6,528 nucleotides of DNA from an uncultured Rhodanobacteraceae bacterium. Lineage in GTDB: Bacteria > Pseudomonadota > Gammaproteobacteria > Xanthomonadales > Rhodanobacteraceae. Below are positions 5,156 through 6,528 of this stretch, in pieces. The stretch covers positions 1 through 6,528 of the forward strand of contig CAJXGK010000110.1 in the NCBI GenBank assembly GCA_913053815.1, written 5' to 3'. The notes beneath the pieces were generated by a model, which was not told the origin of the DNA, made no database searches, and saw nothing but the letters and a program-made list of their open reading frames with translations. The translations under genes were made by a program, and so were the position numbers. The stretch's first letter is position 1; each line of letters begins with the position of its first letter.

Positions 5156-6528
5156 ATGAGAATACGTCAAATATCTGTTAATAACTTTCGACTGCTTGAG
5201 GATGTTGAGTTTTGTTTGGAAGTCGGCACGACGGTAGTTGTTGGTCGAAACAACAGCGGAAAAACATCATTGACCGAGCTTTTTCGGCGCTTGCTCGAGG
5301 AGAAGACGCCGCGTTTCAGGCTCGCTGATTTTTCGCTAGGCGTGCATGAACAGTTTTGGCAAGCTTTTGAGGCATATAGAAATGACGAAGACGATGAAGT
5401 TATAAGAAAAATACTTCCGATAATAAAAACGACATTCACTATAGACTACGAGGGTGATACAAGCCTTGGGGCGCTTACAGATTTTATCATTGACCTCAAT
5501 GAGCAATGCTCATCAGCTCAAGTCAATATTTGCTATGCACTTGCCCCAGGGAAGATTTCGCAGTTATTTGAAGGACTAGAAGAAGACCGAGTTGCTTTCT
5601 TTAAGGAAGTAAAGGAACGGATCCCTAAGTTATTCGAAGCTACGATTGAAGCAGAAGATCCCAACGACGAAACGAATCGAAAAGAATTGGAGCCTTCAAA
5701 TTTACGGGCGGTACTCCAATTCGGTTTTATCAATGCGCAACGTGCACTTGATGATACAACAAACAAGGAAAAAGCAGTTCTAGGAAAAGTTTTTGAAAAG
5801 CTGTTCACTGCGGCCGCATCAGATGCTGCGAGTGTGGATGATCAGACAACGGTAGAAACGCTAAAGTCTGCTGTCACAGAGGTTGAGACTCGGATTGACA
5901 CCGATTTCAATGCACAGCTGCGGAATCTTGCGCCTACTTTTGATCTTTTTGGGTATCCTGGATTGACGGATCCACAGTTACGGACCGAAACAGTTCTGAA
6001 AGTTGAACAACTTCTATCGAATCACACTACTGTAGGCTATCAAGGTGTAAATGGAATCAATCTCCCTGAATCATATAATGGCCTAGGACCACGTAATCTA
6101 ATTTTTATTCTTCTCAAGCTTTTTGAATTCTTTAAGGAGTTTGCAAATAGGCAGCCGACGTCTGGTATTCATCTGATATTCATCGAAGAGCCTGAAGCTC
6201 ATTTGCATCCGCAAATGCAGAATGTATTTATTAGAAAGCTCGGTGAAATTTGCAATCTATTTGCTGAAAGGTATAACAACGGGCTTCCTTGGCCTGTTCA
6301 GTTCGTTGTTACTACACATTCATCCCATATCGCTAATGAAGCAACTTTCGATTCTATGCGCTACTTTCATACTCAACAGCGCGAATTGAATTCTAATATT
6401 CTGAAAACGGAAATCAAGGATCTTAGAACTGGTTTGAGTGGAGAGGAAGATGCCAACCGCGAGTTTCTTCATAACTCAAGTTTCGGAGTTCAAAATGAGT
6501 ATAATTTAGTCGAATCGCCATTCACTCA
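5156..6528 (+). CDS. OLD-family AAA ATPase / ATP-dependent nuclease, 3' end not in window
   Basis: This is an ABC/SMC-like ATPase of the OLD (overcoming lysogenization defect) family. Full-length members carry a C-terminal TOPRIM nuclease and often act in anti-phage defence (OLD of phage P2, GajA of Gabija). It begins I-R-Q-I-S-V-N-N-F-R, typical of these ATPases. Walker A is G-R-N-N-S-G-K-T (30-37, Lys36). A long insert of low similarity (about 60-300) corresponds to the dimerisation arm. Next come the signature-like N-G-L-G-P-R-N-L (308-315), Walker B L-I-F-I-E-E-P-E-A-H-L-H-P (340-352) and the switch T-T-H-S-S-H (386-391). The ATPase domain is thus intact. After R-E-F-L-H (435-439) the expected K-Y-L-T-L-T-like run leading into TOPRIM is absent and the frame runs on through unlike sequence for 18 codons to the edge. 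GC is about 40%, far below brxL and pglZ, suggesting transfer. No frame gives back the expected sequence, so a simple frameshift does not explain the tail. Which OLD class it belongs to, and whether a gajB-like helicase follows, cannot be seen. Confidence 0.85.
   Translation, partial: MRIRQISVNNFRLLEDVEFCLEVGTTVVVGRNNSGKTSLTELFRRLLEEKTPRFRLADFSLGVHEQFWQAFEAYRNDEDDEVIRKILPIIKTTFTIDYEGDTSLGALTDFIIDLNEQCSSAQVNICYALAPGKISQLFEGLEEDRVAFFKEVKERIPKLFEATIEAEDPNDETNRKELEPSNLRAVLQFGFINAQRALDDTTNKEKAVLGKVFEKLFTAAASDAASVDDQTTVETLKSAVTEVETRIDTDFNAQLRNLAPTFDLFGYPGLTDPQLRTETVLKVEQLLSNHTTVGYQGVNGINLPESYNGLGPRNLIFILLKLFEFFKEFANRQPTSGIHLIFIEEPEAHLHPQMQNVFIRKLGEICNLFAERYNNGLPWPVQFVVTTHSSHIANEATFDSMRYFHTQQRELNSNILKTEIKDLRTGLSGEEDANREFLHNSSFGVQNEYNLVESPFT
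6475..6528. other. Possible foreign tail: insertion-element end or junction inside the OLD-family gene
   Basis: From about 6475 the sequence no longer fits the OLD family although the frame stays open. The 54 bases are AT-rich. They contain CTCA (6475-6478) facing TGAG (6496-6499), and a repeated ACTCA at 6474-6478 and 6524-6528. This could be the terminal region of an inserted element, a recombination point or a divergent family member. I cannot match it to a known insertion sequence, and the short repeats could be chance. Confidence 0.25.

Noticed and set aside
6400..6521. Minus-strand frame starting with ATG at 6521 and reading back into the OLD-family gene
   Set aside because: Beyond about 6475 it is antisense to clearly coding sequence with conserved family motifs, and its short unique part shows no recognisable feature.
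1..6528. CRISPR array, tRNA or rRNA gene
   Set aside because: No regularly spaced repeats or recognisable RNA gene signatures were seen on either strand by eye; the window is almost wholly protein-coding.

Overview
The window holds the 3' part of a BREX type 1 phage-exclusion operon on the + strand, with a different kind of ATPase/nuclease gene behind it. The two central genes are complete. One is pglZ of the 'type B' BREX-1 subgroup (664-2997), the alkaline-phosphatase-superfamily member of the system. The other is brxL (2994-5054), the AAA+/Lon-like ATPase. They share an ATGA stop/start overlap and must be co-transcribed. The remaining BREX-1 core genes (brxA, brxB, brxC and the methyltransferase pglX) are not in the window; they would be expected to the left if the operon is whole.

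After a 101-base gap, a third + strand gene starts at 5156 and runs off the right edge. It encodes an OLD-family AAA ATPase (overcoming-lysogenization-defect type), with Walker A, ABC-like signature, Walker B and switch-histidine motifs all readable. It is much more AT-rich (about 40% GC by hand count of sample lines) than pglZ, which points to separate acquisition. Its reading frame stays open to the edge. However, the sequence departs abruptly from what I expect of the family just after an R-E-F-L-H motif (about 6473), so the last 54 bases may be foreign, for example an insertion-element end, a recombination point or an assembly join.

The first 663 bases do not look like the pglX 3' end expected before pglZ. 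Two readings compete. A minus-strand frame open at the left edge gives the more natural protein from 1 to about 320. A very GC-rich plus-strand frame gives a natural helical, TPR-like protein from about 330 to 667 and ends in ATGA overlap with pglZ. The strand switch near 300-345 suggests a rearranged or chimeric boundary, so the window may cover a remodelled defence island.

The organism is probably a proteobacterium of moderate to high GC, judged from codon use and the BREX-1 gene types. I cannot be more specific. Functionally, PglZ and BrxL are BREX effectors that act with PglX methylation to block phage DNA replication. The OLD-family protein is probably an accessory or independent anti-phage nuclease carried in the same island.
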